From: Candidatus Helarchaeota archaeon
GTDB lineage: Archaea; Asgardarchaeota; Lokiarchaeia; Helarchaeales; RDOG01
Reading direction: 5' to 3'
NCBI GenBank assembly: GCA_019058315.1
Contig: JAHPZH010000002.1
Location: forward strand, 877,910 to 941,909
Length of the DNA: 64,000 bases
Part shown: positions 37,566-47,463 of the stretch, in pieces
Layout of the letters: each line of letters opens with the position of its first letter
Numbering within the stretch: position 1 is the stretch's first letter
Position numbers and translations under genes: made by a program
The notes under the pieces: model-generated
Seen by the model: only the letters and a program-made list of their open reading frames with translations
Databases searched by the model: none
Told to the model about the DNA's origin: nothing

Positions 37566-38420
37566 TCATTCCTTTACTCGTTTTTTAAAAATACACTCAT
37601 AACCTTCTGGTTTTAATTTATCGGGTTGTATTGAAGTTATTCCAAAATAAGATTGGTTATATTTTGAATACCAATTGAATCTGGGGTAAGATCTCTCACT
37701 AGGAAAATCTTTTTCTCTTATTGTTACTAATTCCCATCCGTTTTCTCCAAAATAATTTAAAATATCAACAAGCTCCAAAGAAGCAATTTCATCCTCGTTA
37801 TTTCCCTCATATAAATAATTCCAACCATCACCTTCTAAATCATCAAATTCATAATAAATTAAAAAATCATATAATGAATTGGGATCTAAACTTTTTTGTA
37901 CATAATCAACGATGAAATAATTAGGTTCCCCCTTCGAATTTTTTTCATAATCAATTCTTTTAATAATATTTACTTTTTTATATTTCCAAACTTCCGGAAT
38001 CTCACTTTTAGTTTTCTTTTTTGCTTTTCCCTTCTTTGAAGGAAGTTTAATTTTTCCCTTATTACAGTTATTACAAATTGAAATATAATTTAAATAATTT
38101 AATGGATTTCTAGAATTGGGATTAATTTGCCTTATATTCAGTTTATCTTGTGGAAATGTTTTTTTACAAAACTGACATTGATTATTATCCTTGAAAAATA
38201 TAATTTCTTTAATTTTAGGTTTTAATACCATTGTTTTTGGGCGTTTTTTAATAATTTGGAAATAATCATTCTCATATCTAATAATCCGTTGAGTTATTGC
38301 GTTTTGATCAATTTTTAGTTCATCTGCAATATCAGATATTGTTAGTGATTGAAAATTTTTTCTTATAAATACATAGATAATTTCTTTTATTGATTTTGGA
38401 ATCTTTTTTACATTAGACAT
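37566..38420 (-). CDS. HTH plus HNH-like zinc protein with C-terminal DUF4177-like domain
   Basis: The frame extends to a possible start at 38489 (307 residues), but ATG 38420 (MSNVKKIPKS) is better because a TATA box lies 31 bases upstream of it. From the N-terminus (long-frame numbering): a winged helix (SLTISDIADELKIDQNAI), an HNH-like zinc site (C105/C108 and C139/C142, QINPNSRNPLNYLN where HNH enzymes have histidines), then a basic linker. The end, NYFGENGWELVTIREK...CIFKKRV, matches small 'GWELV' domains. The catalytic histidine is not evident (IRQINP), so it may bind rather than cut DNA. A regulator of the next two genes is possible. Confidence 0.65.
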   Translation of the reverse strand: MSNVKKIPKSIKEIIYVFIRKNFQSLTISDIADELKIDQNAITQRIIRYENDYFQIIKKRPKTMVLKPKIKEIIFFKDNNQCQFCKKTFPQDKLNIRQINPNSRNPLNYLNYISICNNCNKGKIKLPSKKGKAKKKTKSEIPEVWKYKKVNIIKRIDYEKNSKGEPNYFIVDYVQKSLDPNSLYDFLIYYEFDDLEGDGWNYLYEGNNEDEIASLELVDILNYFGENGWELVTIREKDFPSERSYPRFNWYSKYNQSYFGITSIQPDKLKPEGYECIFKKRVKE

Positions 38421-38451
38421 TTTTATTCTATTATTTGTAAGATAGAACACT

Positions 38452-38459
38452 CTTATATA
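38452..38459 (-). promoter_or_regulatory. TATA box of the HTH/HNH-like gene
   Basis: TATATAAG on the minus strand, 31 bases before ATG 38420. It sits inside the longer frame, which supports the shorter start and a leaderless transcript. Confidence 0.5.
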
Positions 38460-38489
38460 TCTTTTGTTATTTTGTACATGACATTTCAC

Positions 38490-39072
38490 ATTGAGATATA
38501 CCTAATCTATATTCCAAACAAAAACGTATGAGAAGTTATATTACATTCTAAATCATCATTATATTTATGCTAGAATTCATATATCAAAACGATTTTGAAA
38601 AATAACACAATAATAAATTGTTATTGATTTCATCTGGATCTAAAAACTCTTCAATTCAGTTTTTACTTAATTATTATTGAAATCTTATCTTATGGATCAA
38701 TGATACATTATATGGCGCCAAATGAAGTTCATTATTAATTGTTTAATATCTTAACAAAGTTTAAGTAGAACTCATTGAAATAAATTATTTTATTAATTAT
38801 TCTTTATACATCTTCTCTAATTTCTTATTTCACAAAAAAAATTAATAAAATAATTAATAACGTCCCAATCAAAAAGATTTTAATATTTATTTTTATTATT
38901 ATATTTTAAAGGTCTGGTTTTGTAATAAAAAAGAAGAGGAAAAATAAAAAGTCTATATTAAGAAACTTTTTGAAAAGAATATAAAATAGGGAATATACAA
39001 TAATAAACCATTATTTCTATTCCATTTTTTTTATTTATTTTTCTAATCTTATTGAATATTTGTGTGATAATT
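38490..39072. other. Gene-free AT-rich stretch
   Basis: About 580 bases between divergent genes, extremely AT-rich with homopolymer runs. No coding pattern, RNA gene or clear inverted repeat seen. It presumably holds the promoters of both flanking operons. Confidence 0.5.
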
Positions 39073-42000
39073 ATGGAAAAAACAACAAGATATTGGAAAA
39101 ACAGATATAAAGTTATCAAAGAAATAAAAATTTCGGGATCTATTCCTTTTAATGAAAAAATTGAAATTCGGCAATTTATATGTGAAGATCTACTATTAAA
39201 ACAAGAAGTTATACTTAAAAAAATTAAAATAAATGAAAACGAAGAACTTAAGGAATTAGCAAGATTCTTATGGCATTATGAAATGTCATTGAATCAAAAG
39301 GCCATAAATAATTCAGATGGCAAAACATTATTGAAATTAATAGATTCGCAATATGATCCTATAGAAAATTATTTCATTATCGTAACTGATTTTGGGGGGA
39401 TTTCTTTGAAGGAATGTTTAACTCAAACCGAACAAACTGATGATAGCATATCTTTTCAAAATTTTTTATCAGGAAAGAAAAGAAAATGGGATTCGATCCT
39501 TAAGTTAGTAGAAGGCTTATCATCATTACATAATTCTGGATTAATTCACCGAAATATATCTTTAGAAACAATTTACTTTAATAGTAATTCTTATAGAGAA
39601 GGGGAAAAGGAAGTATTAAAAATTGGGGATTTTAATTGGAGTATTTATTTGTATTCAATTGCAAATATATTCTCTAATAAGTTTTCAATTGAAATAATCC
39701 AATGTAAAAATGATTTCTTTCGAGCACCTGAATGTAATACTGATATTGTATTAAAAAATCCAGTACCTCGTGGTGAAAATAATCAATCAGATCTTTTTTC
39801 GCTGGGACTTGTTTTAGCTTTTTTATTAACTGATTTGGACATAAACAAATACAAAATATCTGAAAATTCAGACAAAATTCAAATTCTTTTAGAGATTCGA
39901 GATTATATTAAGAATTATAAAAGATTTTTAGAACAAGAGAGAGAAATAATATTAAAATTGATCGAAATAGAACCGGAGAAAAGGTTCTTAAATGCTGAGA
40001 AATTAAAAGAGAATATTAAAAACTTTTTAAGAGAATTAAAATACAAATTTAGCTACTATAAAGAATTACCTATATACTTTCCCTTAAGTAGACAGAGTAG
40101 ATTATTAGAAATAATTTCAAATAGAATGAATATAGGTATTGATGCTATTATTCGGGATCCAGATGAATTTTTAAGAATTGAATTTTCTAATACAACATTT
40201 TACTTATCAAAAGATCAACAATTTCCATTATGGGTCAAAGGAAAAACTGGAACTGTATATAAAATTAGGAGTATTTATAGAAGACCCAAATTAGCAGAAC
40301 TTTTCATAGTAAGATGGAAAGAATATGATTTTGAAAAAACAGACATTCAAATATGCAATACAAAAAATCTTTTTTGGAGAGATAAAGATAGTAATGATCC
40401 AATCTATTTAGGTTGGGAAAAAATATTCGCAACATCCTTGGATCTAATTAACGAGAAAGTTGCGGAATTATCTGAGGGGGATAAAGATAAAGAAAGATGG
40501 CTCGAAACTATAGAAATTGTCACTGATGCTGAAATAGATTTAGAAGAGAAAAAAATATTTGATTATCAATTAATCAGTTCAGAGCAGGAAAAAAAGTTAG
40601 AAGAAGAATACAAAATAAAAATTGCTATTTCAAATTTAGCTGATGAGGAATTATTTTCTGATCCGAGTGGAGATTTCAGAGGAACTAGCTTGGAATTAGT
40701 TTTAGAAAGAAATATTTTTGAACCATTTAAAGAAAAGAGAAAATGGAAAATAAGTAGTAGTGAATATGATGAAAATATAGATACAACAGTTTTTACATTG
40801 GTTAGAACAAAAAAGGGGGAAGATCCTCCATTAAATGGATTTATAAGAATGTGGGAATTAAAAAATACAGCTCCACTTCTTAGAAGAAAATATGGAATTA
40901 TTCAAAATTTAGAAAAACACGAATTACTTTTAAATTCGATTTTAAAACCAGCCTCAACTCATAAATACTTCGAAAGGGATATTATTAAAAAAGAAATCGT
41001 AACGGATATATTCAATACATTTCCGATTTTTTTATTACAAGGTCCTCCTGGCACAGGAAAAACTTGGACTGCAAAAGAATTAATAAAAGTAACTTTAGAA
41101 AATGATCCTTATGCTAAAATTCTTGTTACAAGTAAAGAGCATTTCCCACTGGATGATTTATTGACAAAAACATTAAAAATGATTCAAGATCTAGAAATAA
41201 AACCCAAACCAATGCTAATCAGGCTTATTTCAACTGAACGAGAGCAATTTTATGATCCAAAATCATTAATTTTTTTACATTTTAATAAAATAATTGCTAA
41301 AAATCTTCTAGAAAAACTTATAAAATGGGTTCCCAAAAATCCCAAGTTAAATGAGTTAGGAAAAGAATTAAATAAAATTGCTAGGGAAGATTTTGAATCG
41401 CCCAGTAGAGAATGGATAGAATTAGTAAAACAGAGTTCTAATATCCTCTTTTGTACTACCACTGCTCGAGAACTTCAAGAACTCGAATATTTTCATCCTT
41501 CATTTGATTTGGTAATTATTGAGGAATCTGGAAAGGCATATCCATCAGAATTATTATTTCCATTACAATTGGGAAATAAATGGGTTTTGATTGGAGATCA
41601 AAATCAATTACCTCCTTTTAGAGTTGATGATATAAACGAAATTCTTGAAGAGCGATTGGAAAAAAAGGAAAATGAGGTAAAAGGTTTACCTAATTATAGT
41701 TCTCAAGATTTTCTCGAATTTAAACAAGATGTTAAAAAAGAAATGAAGATTTTTCAATCTATGTTTGACCGATTTCAGAAGGTTAATCATTCCTTTAATA
41801 AAGCTGATCAAATAAAGTCTTGTGATACACTAATAAATCAATATCGCTTACCTTCAAAAATAAGTAGAATGATTTCTACAATTTTTTATAATAAAGAATT
41901 TATTCAGAAAATCAAAGATCCAGAACTAGGAAGTTTCATTATTGAACCCGAAATTTTAAAAGATGAACAATTGATATGGATTAATACATCTTATAAAAAA

Positions 42001-42495
42001 GAATATAAAGAGCAAAGAAGCGGTTATGATATATATAATATTGGAGAGGCACTTTTAATTAAAGATTTATTAACAAAAATACAAATATCGGAAAATAATG
42101 GGAATTTTTCAATTGCGATATTGACTCCCTATAAAGAACAACTTCAAACCCTCATCAAAACACTTCCAAATCAATTAAATAATCTGAAAAATATTAAAAT
42201 TCGTGAAAGTTGTTATACTATCGATAGCTTTCAAGGTCGAGAAGCAGATTTAGTAATTATATCTTTAGTTAGGAATAATCGAAAAGAAAGTTCTAGACGC
42301 GCTTGGGGTTTTATACCTGGACCAGAGAGATTAAATGTGATGCTTTCAAGGGCAAGAAGAACTGAAATTATTGTTGGAAATTTCGATATGTGCCGAACTT
42401 TCCACCGAGATGACTATATGACGAAATTTAATAAAGTAGCAAAATTTGTAAAAAATTATGGTAAATTGTTAACTCCAAAGGAGGTGCTAGAATAA
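39073..42495 (+). CDS. mkoA: Mokosh-like pseudokinase-SF1 helicase fusion (MkoA-like)
   Basis: An 1140-residue protein. I take ATG 39073 (MEKTTRYWKN) as the start; a TTG at 39052 is possible. The N-terminal 280 residues are a protein-kinase fold (QEVILKKIK, APECN), but the catalytic loop is HRNIS (H159, N161 for Asp) and the DFG is DFN (D186), so it is probably a pseudokinase. The C-terminal half is a UPF1/DNA2-type SF1 helicase: GPPGTGKTW (G657), VIIEESGKA, IGDQNQLPPF, DSFQGREADLVI, LNVMLSRARR. Kinase plus COG1112 helicase followed by a PLD-like gene is the layout I recall for type I Mokosh anti-phage systems. The next gene starts one base after the stop. Confidence 0.72.
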   Translation: MEKTTRYWKNRYKVIKEIKISGSIPFNEKIEIRQFICEDLLLKQEVILKKIKINENEELKELARFLWHYEMSLNQKAINNSDGKTLLKLIDSQYDPIENYFIIVTDFGGISLKECLTQTEQTDDSISFQNFLSGKKRKWDSILKLVEGLSSLHNSGLIHRNISLETIYFNSNSYREGEKEVLKIGDFNWSIYLYSIANIFSNKFSIEIIQCKNDFFRAPECNTDIVLKNPVPRGENNQSDLFSLGLVLAFLLTDLDINKYKISENSDKIQILLEIRDYIKNYKRFLEQEREIILKLIEIEPEKRFLNAEKLKENIKNFLRELKYKFSYYKELPIYFPLSRQSRLLEIISNRMNIGIDAIIRDPDEFLRIEFSNTTFYLSKDQQFPLWVKGKTGTVYKIRSIYRRPKLAELFIVRWKEYDFEKTDIQICNTKNLFWRDKDSNDPIYLGWEKIFATSLDLINEKVAELSEGDKDKERWLETIEIVTDAEIDLEEKKIFDYQLISSEQEKKLEEEYKIKIAISNLADEELFSDPSGDFRGTSLELVLERNIFEPFKEKRKWKISSSEYDENIDTTVFTLVRTKKGEDPPLNGFIRMWELKNTAPLLRRKYGIIQNLEKHELLLNSILKPASTHKYFERDIIKKEIVTDIFNTFPIFLLQGPPGTGKTWTAKELIKVTLENDPYAKILVTSKEHFPLDDLLTKTLKMIQDLEIKPKPMLIRLISTEREQFYDPKSLIFLHFNKIIAKNLLEKLIKWVPKNPKLNELGKELNKIAREDFESPSREWIELVKQSSNILFCTTTARELQELEYFHPSFDLVIIEESGKAYPSELLFPLQLGNKWVLIGDQNQLPPFRVDDINEILEERLEKKENEVKGLPNYSSQDFLEFKQDVKKEMKIFQSMFDRFQKVNHSFNKADQIKSCDTLINQYRLPSKISRMISTIFYNKEFIQKIKDPELGSFIIEPEILKDEQLIWINTSYKKEYKEQRSGYDIYNIGEALLIKDLLTKIQISENNGNFSIAILTPYKEQLQTLIKTLPNQLNNLKNIKIRESCYTIDSFQGREADLVIISLVRNNRKESSRRAWGFIPGPERLNVMLSRARRTEIIVGNFDMCRTFHRDDYMTKFNKVAKFVKNYGKLLTPKEVLE

Positions 42496-42496
42496 A

Positions 42497-44596
42497 ATGT
42501 TTCAAATTAATGAGGAAGGATATAAAAAAGATTTTCTCACTATACCAATCGAAATGATTAAATGTGAGATACATATTAAAAAACTGGCAAAACTAACTAC
42601 ATTTGAGAAACTAACTTTAAAATTTATTTATGAAGAAAATTCTCTTCAAGAATTACTAAATGCATTTAATGCTGGAACTCACATTATGAATTTCATTATT
42701 GCAAAACTTTTTTATCAAGGATTAATTAGGCTCAAATTAAATGAAGGTATCGTTGAATTAAGTGATAAAATTATTGATTATGTAAAAAACAATAAGTTAG
42801 ATGAATACTCAGAGGAAGAGAAATCTTATAAAAAAAGAAATTTTACGTTTATCCAGGAAAAAATAAGTGGCGAGCTATTTTTAGAAAATCGTGTAAAAGA
42901 ATATTTAATAAAACCACATTCCCCAAAGGATACCAATTATTATGATGTTAAAGCCAACATATATGGTAGTTTTCCAAATCTAAGAGATTTCTCAATAACA
43001 AAATTTGCAAAACGGGCAATTGTGGAATTAAAATCAGACATAGAAGATATAGAAAAAATTGAATTTATTAAAAATTTAAACCTTAATAAATTTTATATTC
43101 CCCTTGTCGATAAGACCAATAAAAAATTATTAAAATTGGATTATGATTTTTTTCCAAGCCATATTCAAAAAGCTTGGCAAAATGCCTTTGAATCTCAGCA
43201 TTTTAAAAGTGGAGAAGAACAAATAAATTTAGAGCTATTAAAAGATGAAACTAAGTTCTTCTCCATTAAGACCATTAAAGAGGAACTCTTTAAAGCTTTA
43301 GATTCTTTAAAAGAGCTATTTATAAGAATTAATGTTAAACAAGATAAAACTGAATTATTATTTCAGTCTGATATTATTTTAGATAAGATTTCAAATTTAA
43401 TAGAGAAAACTATTGAATTGACTAAAAGTATAAACCAAATTCAATTTAATTATGAAAAATCTAATATCTTCATTGAAAATTTTAAATCTTTTATAATTAA
43501 AGCCAAAAAACTTGTTATCATATCTTCTACTGAAATTAATGTGAGCAGTATTCCTATCTTAAGTTCTGTTATAAATGATCTTATTAAGAATAAAGTGCAT
43601 GTAATTCTTCAATGGGGATTGTTAGAAAATCAAAGATATCCTGATTTAGCACGTAAATTAGAGATATTTGAAAAAGAAATAAGAAAGATGATAGATAATG
43701 ACTTTCAAAAATATCTTCATATCTATCATACTACTACCAGAACTAATTCAAATTATATTTTAATTGATTATGATAAATTAATCTACTCTAATTTTTCATT
43801 TCTTAATTGGAATAAAGCACTTGACACAATTATTACATTTGTAGAAATTGAAGGTGGTGAAATGCCTTTAAATTTTTTAGAATTTAGTATTGATTACTCA
43901 CCCCCTGAATTTACACAAAGGTCTTTTTTAAATAAACTTCTTTTAGAGGGAAATGCATCTCTTTTAAAGAAATTATCTAGCCAAAGACAGAAGTTCATTC
44001 TAAATCTAAAAGAAAAATTCGAAAAATTAAAGAACCTTATTGAAAGCGGCAGTTTTAATAATGAAGAAAATGAAATTAATAATTTAAAATCAATTATTGG
44101 ATCAGGAATTAACTTTGATAGTGTTTCAAAAATAATAGATTTAGAACACGAAGAAATTCTTATTGATATTATGGAATCAACAAAAAATTCTATCTTTCTA
44201 TATACGGATGAATTAAATATCCTTCCATTTGGTCCTCATTTTGAAGAAAACATAGAAAAGTTCACAAATAGTGAATTTAGTATTATTTTAAATAAATACT
44301 TTTTAAAATCTGAAAATGAAACAAAATGGGCAAAAGGAATTAAAAGAATTGAATATATCTCAAATAAATTTCCTCAATTAAAACTTATAGAATTAGAGCA
44401 AAATTTCAAACTAAATATAGTTTTAGTTGATAATGGTTTAATTTTTTATTCAAATTCTCGCATTTTAGCACCTAGAAGAAGGATTGATTATGATTTCAAT
44501 ACTAAGAATTTTGGTTTGATAATTGATTCTGCTAGTGTCAATAAAGAAATTCTAAAATGCTTAAATACATTTCATGTTTTAAATTCTAAAAAATAA
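42497..44596 (+). CDS. mkoB: PLD-like partner of the helicase, degenerate HKD (MkoB-like)
   Basis: A 699-residue protein directly downstream of the helicase. The N-terminal 110 residues look like a winged helix (TFEKLTLKFIYEENSLQELL). The middle and end hold two PLD-type half-domains: about 350-440 (KKLVIISSTEI, then SNYILIDYDKLIYSNFSFLN) and about 570-690 (SIFLYTDELN, then LNIVLVDNGLIFYSNS). In both, the H-x-K of the HKD motif is missing, while the following Asp and the serine/asparagine strand remain. The fold and position match Mokosh MkoB, but this copy is predicted not to cleave. Confidence 0.55.
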   Translation: MFQINEEGYKKDFLTIPIEMIKCEIHIKKLAKLTTFEKLTLKFIYEENSLQELLNAFNAGTHIMNFIIAKLFYQGLIRLKLNEGIVELSDKIIDYVKNNKLDEYSEEEKSYKKRNFTFIQEKISGELFLENRVKEYLIKPHSPKDTNYYDVKANIYGSFPNLRDFSITKFAKRAIVELKSDIEDIEKIEFIKNLNLNKFYIPLVDKTNKKLLKLDYDFFPSHIQKAWQNAFESQHFKSGEEQINLELLKDETKFFSIKTIKEELFKALDSLKELFIRINVKQDKTELLFQSDIILDKISNLIEKTIELTKSINQIQFNYEKSNIFIENFKSFIIKAKKLVIISSTEINVSSIPILSSVINDLIKNKVHVILQWGLLENQRYPDLARKLEIFEKEIRKMIDNDFQKYLHIYHTTTRTNSNYILIDYDKLIYSNFSFLNWNKALDTIITFVEIEGGEMPLNFLEFSIDYSPPEFTQRSFLNKLLLEGNASLLKKLSSQRQKFILNLKEKFEKLKNLIESGSFNNEENEINNLKSIIGSGINFDSVSKIIDLEHEEILIDIMESTKNSIFLYTDELNILPFGPHFEENIEKFTNSEFSIILNKYFLKSENETKWAKGIKRIEYISNKFPQLKLIELEQNFKLNIVLVDNGLIFYSNSRILAPRRRIDYDFNTKNFGLIIDSASVNKEILKCLNTFHVLNSKK

Positions 44597-44619
44597 TCTT
44601 GATATAATTTTCAGTACGA

Positions 44620-47040
44620 TTGAAAATACAGAAGGATTATATTCTATTTTCAAATTTTATCAAAATAACGAATATTACTAATAAGCAAAATAATTTGGAT
44701 GGAGGAATAAAAATAAACTTAAAAAAAATTGAAATTAAGAATTTTATGGGCGTTCATGACGTAACCTTAGATAATTTAGGTATTTTTAATGTAATAATTG
44801 GAAAAAACAAAACAGGAAAATCATCTATCTTAAAATTATTAGCTAATTATAAAGTAAATGATAATTTTTGGGTGGCAAACAAAAAGTTTGCCTCTGAAAA
44901 AGGAGAAAATAAACCAATTGAATTATTAAAATTAATATGGGAATTAGATTCAGAAGATATAATACAACTTAAGAAAGTTTCTTCTAGTTTAAAAAATGCT
45001 AAACTTTCATCAACTAATCTAATTATGGTAACAGAACATAAACCCCTAAATAATCATTCTGCAAAATTTTATTCAGATCAAAATTTATCAAAACTTTCGT
45101 ATGAACTACCAAGTGTAGCTCAGACTATGTTCCAAAATACAATATTGGGGGGTAAAATTATAAATATGATTCCATGTGTAAGATATTTATCTACGGATTT
45201 TGAAAAACGAATTACAGAAATCGAATTGGTTAGTAATAAGCAAGATCCTGAATTTATTTTCTATACAAATCAAGATGTAATGGTTTTCGATCAAATATTT
45301 AATTGGATTGATATAAAAAACCGAAAAAGAGAAGAAATTCAAGAATTCATTAATATTATAAGGAAATTAATTAATGTTGATTTAGAAATTAATGAATTTG
45401 AAGCAGGAAACGATTTTCAACTCTCATTAGATTATGAAGAATTAGGTCTTAAATTTGAGAGAGCTTTCCGAACCGCTGGACATGCAACACAACAATTAGT
45501 TTTAATTTTATATTATTGTTTCTTTCAAAAAAATCATTTAATTCTTATTGATGAAATTGAAATAGGACTTCATCCAAGTCTTTTGAGGTATTTATATAAT
45601 GTACTTTATGAATTATCAGAAAGAAATAATAATCAATTAATTGTATCAACCCATTCGTCTGTCTTTCTTGATTTATGTCCAAATGTTTACTTATTAGAAA
45701 ATGCTGAAAATGGTTCAATCTCCTATAATCACTCGGACTTTATTACAATCAGAGCAATTGATGAATTAATAGACCCTGATCCTATTGATTCTGCATTTAT
45801 TTTATCAAGAGATGAATATTCACTATTAATACAATCAGGATTTGATGAATTAAATTTAAATATGATAAATAAAATCCATGATTATTTTAAGCCATTTGAA
45901 TTATTTTTAGAACACGAAGAAGGTCTTGATGAATATAAAAAGATATTAAAACTTGGAACTACTATAAAACATTATAATTCTCAACTTCTTCAAAATGTAC
46001 ATTTTTTAAGCTCTACCGTTGAAGAAATATCGCTAAATTATGATGATAAATTAAAAAATAAACTAAAGAAAATTGTAATTTGTCAAATAAACAAAATTAA
46101 GGTTGATAAAACATATAAGAATCGAGAGGAACAATTTAAGAATTTATGTAAAGAATGTTGGAACCCAAAATTCCAGAATATTTTAACATATTCTCCGATG
46201 AAAGCAGAGGAAAAAAGGATTGAGATAATTGAACATTTGAAAAAATTGAAGAAATATAATAAAATTAACAATATTAATCAAAATTCTATCATTATAGTCT
46301 TTCCCGAAAATAGCTTTCCTTATATTGCTTTAGAAAATCTCATTAAATTTGCCACAAATGAAAAAGTTATAATTGTTGGAGGAATGGAACATAAGAAAAT
46401 CGGTCAAATCAAGAAAATTTTTTCGAAATTACCTCATGAATATCAAAAAAGATTAATTATTCCAAATTATAATCAATATTTTAAAAAATTATTAAAAAAA
46501 ATAGGTAATAAAGATACTAATCCATTTGATCCTCTACAAGAACGAGATTTGGAAGTAATTACTAATTCTAAATTTTTAAATCAAGCTATAATTATAAATT
46601 CTGATAAAAGAATTTCATTTCAAATTAAGAATATTCCAGTATATTTCTTTAATAAAGAAAAAAATAGATATGATAAAGAAGGTATTCCTTCAATATTAAT
46701 ACCTCATTTTAAAAAATTTAAAACAGTAATTGGTAATTTAGCTATTCTAATATGTAAAGATTTTTTAGTTAATTATGAAATAATCCCTCAATGGATGGAA
46801 AAAAATGATATCAACATTATTATTATCCCTTCTTTTACTCAATTAGTAAAACCATTTCAAGATAAAATTGGAGAAATTATGAGAAATAAAAAAAATGAAG
46901 GAAAAATATTTGTATTCGCAAGTTTAGCCGAATATGGTGGATCTGGAGTCTATTGCTACAAAAAAAGGAAAGATTATGAACCTGGAAAAAAAGGAAATCT
47001 CGAACCTGGGGAAGAAAAATGCAAAGAATATATAATATAA
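44620..47040 (+). CDS. OLD-like ATPase fused to a nitrilase-like domain
   Basis: An 806-residue protein. N-terminal ABC-type ATPase of the OLD/RecF kind: Walker A GKNKTGKSS (about 60-68), Walker B LILIDEIEIGLHPS (D311/E312), switch STHSS. A helical linker (about 400-540) follows. The C-terminal 250 residues read as a carbon-nitrogen hydrolase: IVFPENSFPY (E563), FQIKNIPV (K670), LAILICKDF (C712), IIIIPSFTQ and YGGSGVY. E-K-C is the nitrilase triad, and the motif order is correct. The listed TTG start is weak; a GGAGG ribosome-binding site lies further in with no standard start after it. It follows the Mokosh-like pair by 23 bases and may be its third gene. Confidence 0.72.
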   Translation: MKIQKDYILFSNFIKITNITNKQNNLDGGIKINLKKIEIKNFMGVHDVTLDNLGIFNVIIGKNKTGKSSILKLLANYKVNDNFWVANKKFASEKGENKPIELLKLIWELDSEDIIQLKKVSSSLKNAKLSSTNLIMVTEHKPLNNHSAKFYSDQNLSKLSYELPSVAQTMFQNTILGGKIINMIPCVRYLSTDFEKRITEIELVSNKQDPEFIFYTNQDVMVFDQIFNWIDIKNRKREEIQEFINIIRKLINVDLEINEFEAGNDFQLSLDYEELGLKFERAFRTAGHATQQLVLILYYCFFQKNHLILIDEIEIGLHPSLLRYLYNVLYELSERNNNQLIVSTHSSVFLDLCPNVYLLENAENGSISYNHSDFITIRAIDELIDPDPIDSAFILSRDEYSLLIQSGFDELNLNMINKIHDYFKPFELFLEHEEGLDEYKKILKLGTTIKHYNSQLLQNVHFLSSTVEEISLNYDDKLKNKLKKIVICQINKIKVDKTYKNREEQFKNLCKECWNPKFQNILTYSPMKAEEKRIEIIEHLKKLKKYNKINNINQNSIIIVFPENSFPYIALENLIKFATNEKVIIVGGMEHKKIGQIKKIFSKLPHEYQKRLIIPNYNQYFKKLLKKIGNKDTNPFDPLQERDLEVITNSKFLNQAIIINSDKRISFQIKNIPVYFFNKEKNRYDKEGIPSILIPHFKKFKTVIGNLAILICKDFLVNYEIIPQWMEKNDINIIIIPSFTQLVKPFQDKIGEIMRNKKNEGKIFVFASLAEYGGSGVYCYKKRKDYEPGKKGNLEPGEEKCKEYII

Positions 47041-47068
47041 TAATGATAGAATAAATTAAAATTAATTT

Positions 47069-47312
47069 TGAAATTAATCTTAAGGTTATTACATATCAAT
47101 ACACTAAAAAAATAGAAAGTAAAATAATTGAGAAATTAGAAGAAGATAAAAGAGAATTAAAAGAAATTATAAGATAATTAACTTTTAAAATTGAATTAAT
47201 GCAAGAACAATTTTTAAAAACTATGCGGTTAATTGATCAAACCATAACTGTAAAAAATATTGGAGAAATTGATTCATGAGAAATCATTAAGAATATTTTT
47301 AATAGTGCGTAA
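47069..47312 (+). pseudogene. Possible decayed coding fragment
   Basis: A frame with protein-like pieces (LEEDKRELKEII, then LMQEQFLKTMRLIDQTI) interrupted by three stops (TAA near 47175, TGA near 47277, TAA near 47310). Amphipathic coiled-coil character and usage like neighbouring genes suggest a decayed gene of unknown family. Confidence 0.35.
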
Positions 47313-47313
47313 T

Positions 47314-47424
47314 TTGAAAATATCTCTGCCAGATTTTGTTAAGAATCTCTCCCTTGAAGAAAAGAAAAAATTAATTATTCTTTATACACTTGGATCATTT
47401 ATTGTAAGCAAAACTTCCTACTAA
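47314..47424 (+). CDS. Doubtful 36-residue frame
   Basis: A TTG-initiated frame beginning LKISLPDFVKNLSLEE. No ribosome-binding site is visible. It may be the last part of the decayed sequence before it. Confidence 0.2.
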   Translation: MKISLPDFVKNLSLEEKKKLIILYTLGSFIVSKTSY

Positions 47425-47463
47425 TCTTTAATTCGAAAAATTTAATAATAATCATTAAACTAA

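Noticed and set aside
38421..38489. N-terminal extension of the HTH/HNH-like protein
   Set aside because: A TATA box lies inside it at the right distance for the downstream ATG, so it is probably promoter DNA.
38490..39072. Long gene-free stretch as a possible replication origin
   Set aside because: It is merely AT-rich; I saw no origin-recognition-box repeats and no orc1/cdc6 gene nearby.
44695..44725. GGAGG followed seven bases later by ATA as a possible start of the ATPase-nitrilase gene
   Set aside because: ATA starts are extremely rare; I kept the longer TTG frame but flagged the uncertainty.
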